Assembly (NCBI GenBank): GCA_021811315.1
Contig: JAJZPF010000020.1
Coordinates: forward strand, 1 to 46,126
From: a bacterium
GTDB taxonomy: Bacteria > Elusimicrobiota > Elusimicrobia > Elusimicrobiales > UBA9959
Reading direction: 5' to 3'
Length of the DNA: 46,126 bases
Shown here: positions 1-11,100 of the stretch, piece after piece
How positions within the stretch are numbered: position 1 is the stretch's first letter
Layout of the letters: each line of letters begins with the position of its first letter
Program-made: the position numbers and the translations under genes
Notes under the pieces: model-generated
What the model saw: only the letters and a program-made list of their open reading frames with translations
What the model was told of the DNA's origin: nothing
Databases searched by the model: none

Positions 1-56
1 CAAAAAGAATCACCGACTTTGCCGTTTTTCCTCAATCCATATATTTGAGCCTGTTT

Positions 57-75
57 TTTCACCGTTTTGGTGAAA
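57..75. repeat. Short inverted repeat downstream of the M23 peptidase gene
   Basis: A perfect 7-bp stem (TTTCACC / GGTGAAA) with a 5-nt loop lies about 80 nt after the stop of the peptidase gene. On the minus strand it is followed by A rather than T residues, so it is not a classical intrinsic terminator for that gene. The rest of 1-152 shows no convincing gene; the minus-strand frame is open at the window edge but has no supported start. Confidence 0.3.
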
Positions 76-152
76 GTCCAATATGCGCTTTCTCGACGCA
101 GGTTCAAAAATTACGTGAACTTCTGGGGGATTCCAGGTTCCCTGTCCGGCCT

Positions 153-1079
153 TTATTTTTTTCCTATTTTCGCCAGCGGGTTGACCGACTTCCCGGAGGG
201 AGTTATGATCTCGAAATGCAGATGCGGCCCGGTGGACATTCCGGTCGAGCCTACCTTGCCCAGCATGGTCCTGGACTTCTGGACGATCTCCCCCACCGTG
301 ACGTTCAGGTGGGAAAGGTGGCCGTAGCGGCACATAGAGCCGTCCTTGTGCTTTACCTCCACGGTATTGCCGTAGCCGCCTTTCCAGCCGGAATAGGTCA
401 CCGTGCCGGAGCGGGACGGGTAGACCGGCGTGCCCAGCGGCATCGGGATATCGCAGCCGTTATGGAAGATCTTCCTTTTAAGTATGGGGTGGTAGCGGTT
501 GCCGAAGCTGGAGCTGATGCGCCCGAAACTGCGCAGGGGCATCCGGTAAGTATCCAGGTCGATATAAACCGCGGGCAGGTAAACCCTGTCGCCCTTGCTG
601 AACTTGTAGTTGACCAGGAGGGCTGAAGGCGGCAGCCCGTTGTCCTCCACGATTTCGGACTTGAAAACTTTCAGGTCCCTGCCTTTTCCCGCGAAGCGGG
701 AGGCTATCCCGTTCAGCGTCTCCCGCGCCGAGGTCACTTCATAAAGCAGGCCTTTCCCGTTATACACCCGGATATAGCCGCCGCGCGACATGAAGATGAA
801 TTCGTTGGAATTGGTGCTCTGGAGCGAGCGCACGTCGGTGCCGTAATCCGTAGCCAGGGAGCGGACATTATCGCCTTTAGCCACTTTGTGCCGGGCGTGT
901 ATCAGGCGCGGTATAAGCCGGAAAGCTTCGGGCGGGGGCTCGGAGGGGCCGGGAGGCGTCAGCACGGAAAACCTGGCGTAGTAGAACGGGGAGATCCCGG
1001 GGGCCACGGCGGAGGAGAGCGCCGCCGTTCCCAGCAGCACTCCCAGCCCCGCGGTTATCTTCCAGCGTCCCCGGATCAT
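153..1079 (-). CDS. M23-family metallopeptidase with LysM-like region (peptidoglycan endopeptidase)
   Basis: The 308-residue product has an N-terminal hydrophobic segment (about 7-28), suggesting export or membrane anchoring. A LysM-like stretch follows at about 63-105, with a second weaker module at about 112-170. The C-terminal domain (about 178-305) has the M23/LytM zinc signature: H206 and D210 (HNGCD), H254 in RYGHL and H286-x-H288 in PHLHFE. Family members cut peptide cross-links in peptidoglycan or, if inactive, activate amidases; here all metal ligands are present, so activity is expected. The start lies 7 nt after the rho stop codon, so it is probably the last gene of the trxA-polA-rhomboid-coaE-rho unit. 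Substrate cannot be read from sequence. Confidence 0.9.
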   Translation of the reverse strand: MIRGRWKITAGLGVLLGTAALSSAVAPGISPFYYARFSVLTPPGPSEPPPEAFRLIPRLIHARHKVAKGDNVRSLATDYGTDVRSLQSTNSNEFIFMSRGGYIRVYNGKGLLYEVTSARETLNGIASRFAGKGRDLKVFKSEIVEDNGLPPSALLVNYKFSKGDRVYLPAVYIDLDTYRMPLRSFGRISSSFGNRYHPILKRKIFHNGCDIPMPLGTPVYPSRSGTVTYSGWKGGYGNTVEVKHKDGSMCRYGHLSHLNVTVGEIVQKSRTMLGKVGSTGMSTGPHLHFEIITPSGKSVNPLAKIGKK

Positions 1080-1086
1080 AGTTTAA

Positions 1087-2619
<1,533 letters not shown>

Positions 2620-2629
2620 TTTTCCTCTT

Positions 2630-3256
2630 TTAGCTCTTGGCCGTCCCTTCAAGGAAGCGGCATAAAAATTTTATCTTCCCGGCCAGTTCCGCGGGTTTGC
2701 CGGAGTTTTCCAGCACCACATCGGCCCTTGCGTACTTTTCCGCGGCGCTCAGCTGGGCTTTCACCCTGCCCCGGTACTGCGCCCGGCTCCAGCCCCGCTT
2801 CAGGGCCCTGGCTTTCAGCGTCTTTTCCGGCGCCGCCAGGCAGACCGTAATAGTGAAACACTCCGCGAGTCCCGCCTCGAACAGGAGGGGCGCCTCGACA
2901 ACCGATATTTGTTTATTGGATCTGGTTATTAGAGAGTGGATTCTTTTAAGGATTTGCGGGTGCAGCAGGCTTTCAAGCCATTCCCGCTTTGCGGGCGAGC
3001 TAAAGACCTCGGCCGCAAGCTTCTTTTTGTCCAGTAAACCGTTTGTAAGGATTTTATCGGAACCAAACTTCCTAACTATTGTATGGTAAATCCCGGGGGT
3101 TGTCAATAGTTCTCCGGATACAGAGTCGGCGGAGACCGCGCAGGCCCCCTCCTCCTGAAAACACTTAAGCGCCAGGCTTTTGCCCGAAGCGATAGGCCCG
3201 GTCAGGCCTATAACGGTCCTGCCGCCCGCGGTAAAATACCCTTTTCCGGATTTCAC
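2630..3256 (-). CDS. coaE: Dephospho-CoA kinase
   Basis: CoaE phosphorylates dephospho-CoA in the last step of coenzyme A synthesis. The 208-residue protein shows the P-loop GPIASGKS at residues 20-27 and the family segment [12 protein letters not shown], matching CoaE length (about 200). Translation starts at GTG; the GTGA overlaps the TGA stop of the upstream rhomboid gene by 4 nt, which implies translational coupling. About ten residues precede the usual start of the fold, so a slightly later start is possible, but no better start codon with a ribosome site was seen. The gene lies 10 nt upstream of rho. Confidence 0.92.
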   Translation of the reverse strand: MKSGKGYFTAGGRTVIGLTGPIASGKSLALKCFQEEGACAVSADSVSGELLTTPGIYHTIVRKFGSDKILTNGLLDKKKLAAEVFSSPAKREWLESLLHPQILKRIHSLITRSNKQISVVEAPLLFEAGLAECFTITVCLAAPEKTLKARALKRGWSRAQYRGRVKAQLSAAEKYARADVVLENSGKPAELAGKIKFLCRFLEGTAKS

Positions 3257-4002
3257 GCCCTCCCCCCTTTCTTCTTCGCGTAGTCGTCAAGCCTGGCGAG
3301 CTCGGAGCGGCTCAGGGAGGCCTGCCCTTTGACGGATATCTTTTCCAGGAGCCGGTCCACCTCGGCCTTTTCGACCGCTTCGGGGTCCGGCTCTTCTTCT
3401 ACGGGCCTTTCCCGCCAGCGGCGCTCCGCCCAGAGCCAGAGCAGGCCGGCTGCCAGCCCGCCCAGGTGGGTGACGCTCGAGATCCGGGAACCCGACCTGG
3501 AAATCGTCATCACAAGCTCCAAAGCGCCCAGCAGGAAAGCCATCATCCGGGCGCTCATCGGGAAAATGAAGTAAAAATAGACTGTGGTATCAGGGTGGAG
3601 GAAAGCGAAAGCCCCGAGCAGGCCGAACACCGCCCCCGAAGCGCCTATCACCGGGATCAGGGACTCAGGGGTCCAGGCCGCGGTAAAGAGGGCCGCTGCG
3701 GCCCCGCAAACCAGGAAATAGAGAAGGAATTTTTTCGAACCCATCTCGGGCTCGAGCAGGCGGCCGAGCATCCAAAGCATCAGCGCGTTGAAGAAGAAGT
3801 GCCAGAAATCCGCGTGGATGAAGATATAAGTTACGGTCTGCCAGAGCCAGAACTGTTTAGTAACCAGGTAAGGGACCAGCCCCAGGCTCACGTTCAGCCT
3901 GGCCCCGAGGAAGAGTTCGGCCAGCCAGCCGGCGAAAAAAAGCCCGGCCAGGACTTTGGTTACCGGGGGCAGTTCTCTCAACGGCGCGGCGCTAAGGCGC
4001 AT
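3253..4002 (-). CDS. Rhomboid-family intramembrane serine protease
   Basis: A 249-residue membrane protein with about six hydrophobic segments between residues 15 and 195. The rhomboid catalytic dyad is visible: S122 in GASGAVFG and H179 in VTHLGG, plus a conserved Asn in HFFFNALMLW. Rhomboids cleave single-pass membrane proteins within the bilayer. The hydrophilic C-terminal tail (about 195-249) is rich in Glu, Arg and Lys and probably cytoplasmic. The ATG overlaps the end of polA by 11 nt and the stop overlaps coaE by 4 nt, so it sits inside the polA-coaE operon. Its substrate is unknown. Confidence 0.9.
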   Translation of the reverse strand: MRLSAAPLRELPPVTKVLAGLFFAGWLAELFLGARLNVSLGLVPYLVTKQFWLWQTVTYIFIHADFWHFFFNALMLWMLGRLLEPEMGSKKFLLYFLVCGAAAALFTAAWTPESLIPVIGASGAVFGLLGAFAFLHPDTTVYFYFIFPMSARMMAFLLGALELVMTISRSGSRISSVTHLGGLAAGLLWLWAERRWRERPVEEEPDPEAVEKAEVDRLLEKISVKGQASLSRSELARLDDYAKKKGGRA

Positions 4003-6565
4003 ATTTTTCCATGTCCCGCCAGTTGGCCCCGGTCTTCAGGTCGGCCTTTAAAGGGACCTCCAGCTTGTAGGCCGTCTCCATCTCTTTCCTTATAGGGGCG
4101 GCGGCCTCAGGCAGCTTGCCGCGCCTCACTTCGAAAACAAGTTCATCGTGCACCTGCAGCAGCATAAAGATATCTTTGGAATGTTTAAGCCCGGCGAAAA
4201 GATTTACCATGGCTTTCTTGATAATATCGGCGGAGCCGCCCTGCACAGGGGTATTCACCGCGGCGCGTTCGGCGAAGCTCCGCAGATGCGGGTTCGAGGC
4301 CTTCAGCTCGGGCAGCAGCCGCCGCCGCCCGGCGAAGGTGGCCACGAAGCCGGTCCGCTTGGCCTCGGCCATGGTCCTGTCGCTCCACTCTTTGACGCCG
4401 GGGTAAGCTTCGAAATAATGTTTTATATAATTGGCGGCCTCGCCGCGGCTTATCCCGAGCTCCCGCGAAAGCCCGGTCGGCGTCTGGCCGTAGACTATGC
4501 CGAAATTAATAGCCTTGGCGGCGCGGCGCATTTCCGGGGTCACGAACCCCGGGGCGCAATGAAAGACTTCGGACGCCGTGCGCAGGTGGATGTCCTCGTC
4601 GTTCCTGAAAGCCTCGGTCAGGTTCCGGTCGCCTGAAAGATGCGCCAGCACCCGCAGGTCTATCTGGGAGTAGTCGGCGCTGAGCAGCGTAAATCCATCC
4701 CTGGCGATGAAGCATTTTCTGACCAGCAGGCCGGACTCCGAGCGCACCGGGATATTCTGGAGATTGGGATTCCTGCTGGAGAACCGGCCGGTGGCCGCGC
4801 CCAGCTGGTCGAAAGTGGTGTGCAGGCGCCCGTCGGCGCCGGCGGCAGCGAGCAAGTTGTCCACGAAAGAGGACTTCAGCTTCGAGACCTCCCTGAACTC
4901 CATTATAAGCGGGACTACGGGATGGGCGGCTTTGAGATACTGCAGAGCTTCCTCCCCGGTGGAGTAGCCGTCTTTGTTCTTGAACTGCTTTTTCTGCGCC
5001 TCTTCAAGGCCCAAATTCAGCTTTTCATAAAGCAGGAAAGCCACCTGCTTGGGTGAATTAAGGTTGATCTCCGCGCCGGTAAGCCGCTCGCACTCGGCCT
5101 GCAGTTCGGCCAGCCTTTTCTCGAAGCGGGAGGAAAGCTCGCCGAGCAGGCCGGTATCCACGGCGCTGCCGTGCTGTTCCATGGAATAAACGGCGGGCAG
5201 CAGCGGCAGCTCAAGCTCGGAATAAACCCCGCTCATCCCGGTTTTTTGAAGTTCCGCTTCCAGCTGTCCGCAAAGTTCAGGCAGGGCCGCGCAGGCCTGC
5301 GTTTTTTCTTCGTCGGAGCCGGGCAGCTGCATAGGCAGGCTGAGGCGCTCGAAAGCCATCTGGGGCAGTTCCTGGCGGCGGGCCCCGGCCGAGAGAAGCG
5401 CGGCGGCCGCTTCGGCGTCGAAGAAATTGACCGGCTCGAAACCTGAGGGCAGGTCTAAAAAGCGCAGGACCGATTTTATCCCGAAAGTTAATTTGCGGAC
5501 CTTGCTGTCCTTGAGTATTGCCGCCGCTGCTTTGGCGGTTTCAGGCCTGAACAGGCCGGGCTTCAATATGCAGACGCCTTCTTTAGAACCTATGGCCAGC
5601 CCGTCTTCGAAAGCGGCGAAACATGCGGTCCCCGGCAGGCCGGGAAAGATTTCTTCGGGAGTTTTCAGCGGGGGCAGTTCCACCGGCTTATGTTCGGACG
5701 GAGCGGAGCCGGCCAGGGCCAGCAATTCCTTGAACTCCAGCCTGCGGGCCATTTCCTCAAGGCCGGGCCCGCCTAAAGCTTCAGGCTTGAATATTTCCAG
5801 GCCTTCTTCCACGGGCGCGTCGGCCTCGAGGGTAACCAGCCGGCGCGAGAGGCGCGCGTTCTCCATGTCCTTGGCCACTTTAGCCAGAGCTTTGTCGGTC
5901 GCGGTGAGCGCCGGGTCCATCGCGGCGGCCAGGATCTTTTCAAGCGGCCCGTAAGTCTGCACCAGTTTCGCGGCGCTCTTGGGCCCGACGCCCGCGACGC
6001 CCGGCACATTGTCCGAGGAATCCCCAGTAAGGGCGAAATAGTCCGGGAGCAGCCCGGGGGGAACGCCGTATTTTTTAGTCACGGCTTCCGGGCCGGAAAA
6101 ATCGGGCGAGGAGCCGTCCCAGAGGCTGACCTTTTCATTGGCCAGCTGGGCGGCGTCCTTGTCGCCTGAAACTATCACGGCCTCCAGGCCGGCATCTACG
6201 GCGCGGCGGGCCAGGGTGGCTATGATATCGTCCGCCTCGAAGCCTTTAAGATAAACGCCTTTCAGCCCGAGCGCTTTAACAAGGTCGCGCGCGGTATTGA
6301 GCTGGCCGATCAGCCCGGGCTCCGTCGCCGAGCGGTTGGCCTTATACTCCGGGAAAAGGTCGTCGCGGAAGGTGCCGCCTTTGGAATCGAAACAAACGGC
6401 CACATAGTCCGGCCGCCGCTCGCGCAGCAACTTAAGCAAAACGCGCATAAAGCCGTAAAGCGCCCCGACCTCCTCGCCCTTGGAGGTCGAGAACTTGGGG
6501 AGAGCGTGGTAGCTCCGGTGGAGAAAAGCGTGGGCGTCTATAATAAAAACGCGCTTGGTTGACAT
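3992..6565 (-). CDS. polA: DNA polymerase I (proofreading domain apparently inactive)
   Basis: An 857-residue family A polymerase for Okazaki-fragment processing and repair. Residues 1 to about 290 form the 5'-3' flap nuclease (FIIDAHAFLHRSYHA start, VSGDKDAAQL, GDSSDNVPGV helix-hairpin-helix region). The polymerase domain has motif A (LLSADYSQIDLRVLAHL), motif B (AINFGIVYGQT) and motif C (LQVHDELVFEV). The middle domain (about 310-460) aligns in position with the 3'-5' exonuclease but lacks its acidic triad: where family members have DTE there is TACFAAFED, and the later Asp motifs are not recognisable. This resembles Taq-type PolI without proofreading. It is followed directly by the rhomboid gene and lies 85 nt after trxA. 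Confidence 0.97.
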   Translation of the reverse strand: MSTKRVFIIDAHAFLHRSYHALPKFSTSKGEEVGALYGFMRVLLKLLRERRPDYVAVCFDSKGGTFRDDLFPEYKANRSATEPGLIGQLNTARDLVKALGLKGVYLKGFEADDIIATLARRAVDAGLEAVIVSGDKDAAQLANEKVSLWDGSSPDFSGPEAVTKKYGVPPGLLPDYFALTGDSSDNVPGVAGVGPKSAAKLVQTYGPLEKILAAAMDPALTATDKALAKVAKDMENARLSRRLVTLEADAPVEEGLEIFKPEALGGPGLEEMARRLEFKELLALAGSAPSEHKPVELPPLKTPEEIFPGLPGTACFAAFEDGLAIGSKEGVCILKPGLFRPETAKAAAAILKDSKVRKLTFGIKSVLRFLDLPSGFEPVNFFDAEAAAALLSAGARRQELPQMAFERLSLPMQLPGSDEEKTQACAALPELCGQLEAELQKTGMSGVYSELELPLLPAVYSMEQHGSAVDTGLLGELSSRFEKRLAELQAECERLTGAEINLNSPKQVAFLLYEKLNLGLEEAQKKQFKNKDGYSTGEEALQYLKAAHPVVPLIMEFREVSKLKSSFVDNLLAAAGADGRLHTTFDQLGAATGRFSSRNPNLQNIPVRSESGLLVRKCFIARDGFTLLSADYSQIDLRVLAHLSGDRNLTEAFRNDEDIHLRTASEVFHCAPGFVTPEMRRAAKAINFGIVYGQTPTGLSRELGISRGEAANYIKHYFEAYPGVKEWSDRTMAEAKRTGFVATFAGRRRLLPELKASNPHLRSFAERAAVNTPVQGGSADIIKKAMVNLFAGLKHSKDIFMLLQVHDELVFEVRRGKLPEAAAPIRKEMETAYKLEVPLKADLKTGANWRDMEKYAP

Positions 6566-6650
6566 TTATATTGGGGAGGACCGCGGGCAGGGCTTATGCG
6601 GCCAGGCTGCCGGTTTTTCCGGCCGGCCCGGCCGCCTTATGGCCTGAAAA

Positions 6651-6977
6651 CTACGCTAACAATTCGTCGAGATATTTTTTAAGTTCTTCTTTGGGCTGCA
6701 GGCCCACCAGCTGCTGGGCCAGTTTGCCGCCTTTGAACAGGAGGATGGTGGGGATGGCGGAGATCTGGTATTTGCCGGCTACGTCCTGCGCCTCGTCGGT
6801 GTTAAGCTTGCAGACCTTCACCTTCCCGGCGTATTCTTTCGCCAGCTCGTCTATGACGGGGCCGAGCATCCGGCAGGGGCCGCACCAGGGGGCCCAGAAA
6901 TCCACGAGCACGGGAAGGTCGCTCTTTATAACTTCCTGCTCGAAAGTAGCATCCGTCAGCTGTATCTCGTTTGACAT
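6651..6977 (-). CDS. trxA: Thioredoxin
   Basis: A 108-residue thioredoxin, the usual size for the family, with the redox motif W31-C32-G33-P34-C35 and the cis-proline segment SAIPTILLF. It reduces disulfides in cytoplasmic proteins and supplies electrons to reductases. The ATG has an AAGGA ribosome site about 7 nt upstream. A promoter candidate lies about 65-90 nt upstream inside the preceding gene. The 85-nt gap to polA contains GC-rich inverted repeats (for example GCCGG-AAAAA-CCGGC on the minus strand) but no T-tract, so read-through into polA is likely. Confidence 0.97.
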   Translation of the reverse strand: MSNEIQLTDATFEQEVIKSDLPVLVDFWAPWCGPCRMLGPVIDELAKEYAGKVKVCKLNTDEAQDVAGKYQISAIPTILLFKGGKLAQQLVGLQPKEELKKYLDELLA

Positions 6978-7002
6978 ATTATTATCCTTATCCGGCCCGA
7001 AT

Positions 7003-7020
7003 TATCGAGGTTGAGCCTCA
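7003..7020. repeat. Copy 1 of an 18-nt hairpin motif (loop inverted relative to copy 2)
   Basis: TATCGAGG-TTGAG-CCTCA lies in the trxA leader. A second copy at 18849-18866 has the same flanks but the 5-nt loop is the reverse complement (CTCAA). Stem is GAGG/CCTC. Function unknown, and the match is short enough to be chance. Confidence 0.3.
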
Positions 7021-7040
7021 CTTCCCCGCCGCTTAACTTT

Positions 7041-7069
7041 ATACTATAAGACTTACTTTTTCTTGTCAA
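7041..7069 (-). promoter_or_regulatory. Candidate sigma-70 promoter for trxA-polA operon
   Basis: On the minus strand a perfect TTGACA (7064-7069) is followed after 17 nt by TAGTAT (7041-7046, 4 of 6 to TATAAT). The -35 lies in the last codons of the upstream receiver gene, and transcription would start near 7034, giving a leader of about 57 nt before the trxA ATG. Confidence 0.5.
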
Positions 7070-7436
7070 GAAGGTAATTAAGTTCCTTCCAGAGCTCCTC
7101 CACCTGCACCGGCTTGGAGAAGAAAGCCGCGGCCCCGGCCAGCATGGCCTCCGAGCGGTCGGCCGGCTCGGTGTACCTGGCGGAGATGAAGATCACCGGG
7201 ACGTTCTTCAGCCGCGCCGATTCGCGGATGACGCGCAGGAACTCCACGCCGTGCATGTCCGGGAGCTGGATGTCCAGGATGATGGCGGAGGGCACCGCCG
7301 CCGTAAGCGCGTCCAGCGCCTCGCGGGCGGTCTCGGCCACGTTTATCTCGGCGTCCACGTTCTTCAGCTTAAGGCCGTCCCTGAGCGTGTCTATGAAATT
7401 CTTATCGTCGTCGACTATCAGGATGTTCATTGGCAT
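7053..7436 (-). CDS. Stand-alone receiver-domain response regulator
   Basis: A 127-residue protein that is only a CheY-like receiver: acidic pocket D9-D11, phospho-acceptor D55 (LDIQLPD), S85 and K108 (SKP). There is no output domain, so it would signal by protein contact. The start may be ATG 7436 or the in-frame ATG 7430 (MNILIVDDD); neither has a clear Shine-Dalgarno, and translation probably couples to the phosphoesterase gene, which ends 4 nt upstream. No histidine kinase is nearby. Last gene of the smc-phosphoesterase-receiver unit. Confidence 0.88.
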   Translation of the reverse strand: MPMNILIVDDDKNFIDTLRDGLKLKNVDAEINVAETAREALDALTAAVPSAIILDIQLPDMHGVEFLRVIRESARLKNVPVIFISARYTEPADRSEAMLAGAAAFFSKPVQVEELWKELNYLLDKKK

Positions 7437-7440
7437 AAGT

Positions 7441-8172
7441 TTAAAATCCGAAACTGAGGCGTTCCGCCAGGATGGCGGGCATCTTGAGGGCGGCCATCAT
7501 TTTCTGCACGGCCCCTACGTCGTAAAAGACCCGGTAAAGCTCGAAATATTTCTTGTCGGAATCGTAGATCCCGCAGGAGGCCCGCGTATCTCCGTCGCGC
7601 GGCTGCCCCACCGAACCGGGGTTGAACATATTCTTCCCGGTGACGAAGACTTTGACCGCCGGCTTGAGGAAATCGGTCTCAGGCACGCCGGCCTCGCCCT
7701 CCCTGAAGTAAAGCGGCATATGGCTGTGGCCGATAAAGCAGGGAGAGACGGACCAGTTCTTGGTATTGTCCAGGAACTGCCCCTCGCTAAGCAGGTATTC
7801 CGTAAGCGGCTTGCGCGGGGAGCCGTGCACCGCGGTGAAATGCTCGGTCTCCGCCCTTTCGGGCAGGCCGGCTATATAATCCATGGCCTGGCCGGTAAGC
7901 TGGGTGCGGGCGAAATCTATGGCCCAGGCGGCGTTGGCGTTGAACCACTTAAGCTCCATTTTGCCGATCATCGCGGCGTCGTGGTTGCCCATCACGGTCA
8001 CAAGGTTTTTAAGGCCGCGCAGCGTCTCGGCGCATTCCAGGGGCTGCGGCCCGTAGCCCACGATATCGCCGCAGCAGACGAAATTCTCCACGCCGTTCTT
8101 CCGGTAGAAATCAAGCACGGCCTTGAGGGCCACGTGATTGCCGTGTACGTCGGAGAAAATGCCGTATTTCAT
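7441..8172 (-). CDS. Calcineurin-like metallophosphoesterase
   Basis: A 243-residue protein with the metallophosphoesterase signature in order: D8-x-H10 (SDVHGN), GD36IVGYGP, GN63H64D, a later HGSP and GHSHMP. The compact form with GDIVGYGP places it in the YfcE/Metallophos_2-like group, which hydrolyses phosphodiesters or phosphomonoesters; the substrate cannot be inferred. An in-frame TTG lies 3 nt further upstream, but ATG 8172 is preferred. It begins 13 nt after the smc stop and is 4 nt from the following receiver gene, so these three are probably cotranscribed. Confidence 0.88.
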   Translation of the reverse strand: MKYGIFSDVHGNHVALKAVLDFYRKNGVENFVCCGDIVGYGPQPLECAETLRGLKNLVTVMGNHDAAMIGKMELKWFNANAAWAIDFARTQLTGQAMDYIAGLPERAETEHFTAVHGSPRKPLTEYLLSEGQFLDNTKNWSVSPCFIGHSHMPLYFREGEAGVPETDFLKPAVKVFVTGKNMFNPGSVGQPRDGDTRASCGIYDSDKKYFELYRVFYDVGAVQKMMAALKMPAILAERLSFGF

Positions 8173-8185
8173 CAATGTCTTTTGA

Positions 8186-11100
8186 CTATACTCCCACCGC
8201 TTTCTGCTCGACCATGCCGGTCGCGCGCTTCAGGTCCACCGAGATCAGCTTGCTCACCCCCAGCTCCTCCATGGTGACGCCGTACAGAGTGTCGGCGGCT
8301 TCCATGGTGCGCTTGTTATGGGTGATGACGATGAACTGGGTGGTGGCCGAGAATTCTTTTATCAGGCGCACGAAGCGCTCCACATTGGCCTCGTCCAGCG
8401 GGGCGTCCGCCTCGTCCATCACGCAGAAGGGCGAGGGATTGACGCGGAAGAAGCTGAACAGGAGAGCGAGCGCCGTCAGGGCCTTTTCTCCGCCGGAGAG
8501 CTGGGTGATGCTCACCAGCTTCTTGCCGGGCGGGTGCGCCAGGATCTCCACGCCGGTCTCCAGCAGATTGTCCGGCATGGTCAGGATCAGGTCCGCCTCG
8601 CCGCCGTTGAACAGCAGCGAGTAGATCTCCTTGAAATAGCCGTGCACTTTGTCGAAGGTGGCCTTGAAATTCTCGCGGGTGGTGTCGTTGATCTTGTTGA
8701 TCGCGGAGCGCAGGTCCGCCTTGGCGTGGTTGAGGTCCTCCACCTGCGAATTCATGAAGTTGAAGCGCTGGGTGAGGGCCTCGTATTCCTCGGGAGCGGT
8801 CATATTTACGTTGCCCAGGTCCGCTATGCGGCGGCGCAGGAACTGCACGCGTTCGTGATTGGACTCCACGCCGGCGTACCGCTCCTTCGCCTCGGCGGGC
8901 GTGATGTTCCACTCGTCGGCCATGCGCTTGGCCGTCTCGTCCGCGCGGGCGGCTATCGTGGCCAGCTCGGTCTCTATCTGGTAGCGCATCCTGTCGTTTT
9001 CCAGGGAGACGTCGCGGCTGTCCTTCAGATTGGCGTTGAGGCGGGAGAGGCTGCCGCGCAGCTCGTTGAGCTCGTCCTCCATCGCCCTGTCCATGATCTC
9101 TTTCTCGGCCAGGTCGTGCATCAGCTCCGCCAGGCGGGCCTTCGAAACCGCTATCTCGCCGCTGTATTTGACCTCGCGGGCGGACAGCTCGGCGCGGCGC
9201 TCCTCGAAATGGGATTTCTCGTCCGTCAGCGAGGACAGGTCGCTCTCGGCCCGGTTCAGCTCGCCCCTTGCGGCCTCCAGGTTCTGGCGGTAATTGTCCA
9301 GGTTGGCCTTGCGGCCGCCCAGTTCTTCCTTCTGGCGGGCGAAATCGTCGTGCAGCGCGTTCTTCCTTTCCCCCAGCGCGGCCTGCTCGGCCTTCTTCGT
9401 TTCAGTGGCGGAGCCGGCGGCGGCCTTCGCCTCGATCAGGCGGGTGAACTCTTCCTCGGCCTGCCTGATCCCGGCATCGGCCTTTTCCATCTCGGACCGG
9501 GAGAAGTCGAGGTTCCCGCGCTTCAGGCCCAGCTCGCTCTCGGCCCCGGCGGCCTCGGTCCCGTTCTTGTGGAAATCTATGTTAAGCGCGACGGCCCTGT
9601 CTTCGGCGGCGTCGGCGGCGGCGCGGGAAGCCTCGAGCTGCGGCAGCAGCGAGGCCTTCTCGGTCTCCAGGGCGGCGGTTTCGTCGTCCAGCTTCTTTAT
9701 CTGTTCCTTGAGGTCGCCTTCCTCTTCCCAGTAGGGCTCGTTGGAGACCACTTCGTCCACTCCGCCGGTAACCCAGAAAGAGCCGTACACCGATCCGCCC
9801 GAGGAGTAAACTCCGGAAAGCAGGCCGGTGACCAGCGGCAGGTACTGCGGCTCGCAGGAGATCTTCTCCAGGACGCGCTGCGCGCCGGGGGCGGTCCAGC
9901 CTTCCTGCGCCGGCGCCGCGGGCGCGCGCTCCAGGATAAGGAAACGGCAGCGGCCCTTGCCGACATGCTTGAGATAATCTATGGCTTCCTGCGCGGCGGC
10001 GGCGGTTTCGCAGACCACGGAATCCAGGTAGCGGCCCAGCGCGTCGTCCACGGCCACGCGGTCCTCTTTGCGGATGGTAAGAAGGTGCCTGAGCGTGCCC
10101 TTCACGCCGGCCACGCCGGAATTCAGGACGCCGTTGATGCCCACCCAGTAAGTGTCGTGCTCGCCCTGGGAAAGGATGGCCTGCAGGCGGGCGGTATTCC
10201 AGGCTTTTTTCTCGCGTATTTCCGACTGGCGGGCTTCTATTTCCCCCAGCCTGGCGGCGAAAGCCTTGGACTGCGTCTCGGCGGCGGCCGCCTTCTCGTT
10301 CTCGGCGGCCAGCTCGGCGCCCAGCGCGGCGGAGCGCGCTTTAAGCTCGGCTATGCGGGCCTCCATGGCGGCCACGGCGGAAGTCATGTCGTTGATGTCT
10401 TTTTCCAGCCCGGCCTTCGCGTCGTTGAAATGGCCGATATTGGAGCTGGTCACGGCGATATCGTTGGAGATCTTCATCTCGCGGGAATAGGCCTCGTTCA
10501 TTTCGCGGGCGATATTCTCGGCGGCCTCGTCGGCGGCGCGCATCTGGTCGGTCACCCCGGCGAGCGCGGCGGCCGCGGTCTCGTACTCGGCCTGCAGGGC
10601 GGGCAGCCCGCCTTCGTCCGAGGAGAGCTTCATGCGAAGCTCCTCTATCCTGGGACCGGTGACGGCCAGCTTTTCGGCGTTGCGCCTTTCGGAGGCGGAA
10701 AGGACCTCGCGCTGGCTGGCTATCTCGCCCAGCATGGTCCCGCCGGCGACTATCCGGCCCTCGGCCTGCACCTTGTCGGTCTTCACGGTGCTCATGGCCT
10801 CTTTCAGCACGCGCTGGTCTTCGGCCTTCTGCGTAAGGGTAAGATTGATAGCGGCTATCTCGCCTTCCAGGCTGGTTATAGCCACGGCGGTCTCGGCCAG
10901 TTCTTTCTTAATAGGCTCCAGGCGGGCGGCGGCCTCGGCGCTGCGGGCGGCGAAAGTTTCCCCGTCCTTCAGCAGGAGCGCGATCTCGGCGCCGGTCAGC
11001 TCTTCTTTATATTTCTGCCCGAGGCGGGCCTTGGCGGCCTCTTTGTCGAGCTTTTTGATCTGCTCGTCGAGCAGGACCATGGAGTCCGCGAGGCGGTTCA

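Noticed and set aside
2620..2652. TTG start adding 11 residues to Rho
   Set aside because: It overlaps the coaE end, and the ATG at 2619 has a better-placed ribosome site.
6580..6655. 13-nt match AGTTTTCAGGCCA between the trxA-polA gap and 30387-30399
   Set aside because: Matches of this length are expected by chance many times in 46 kb; the surroundings are not similar.
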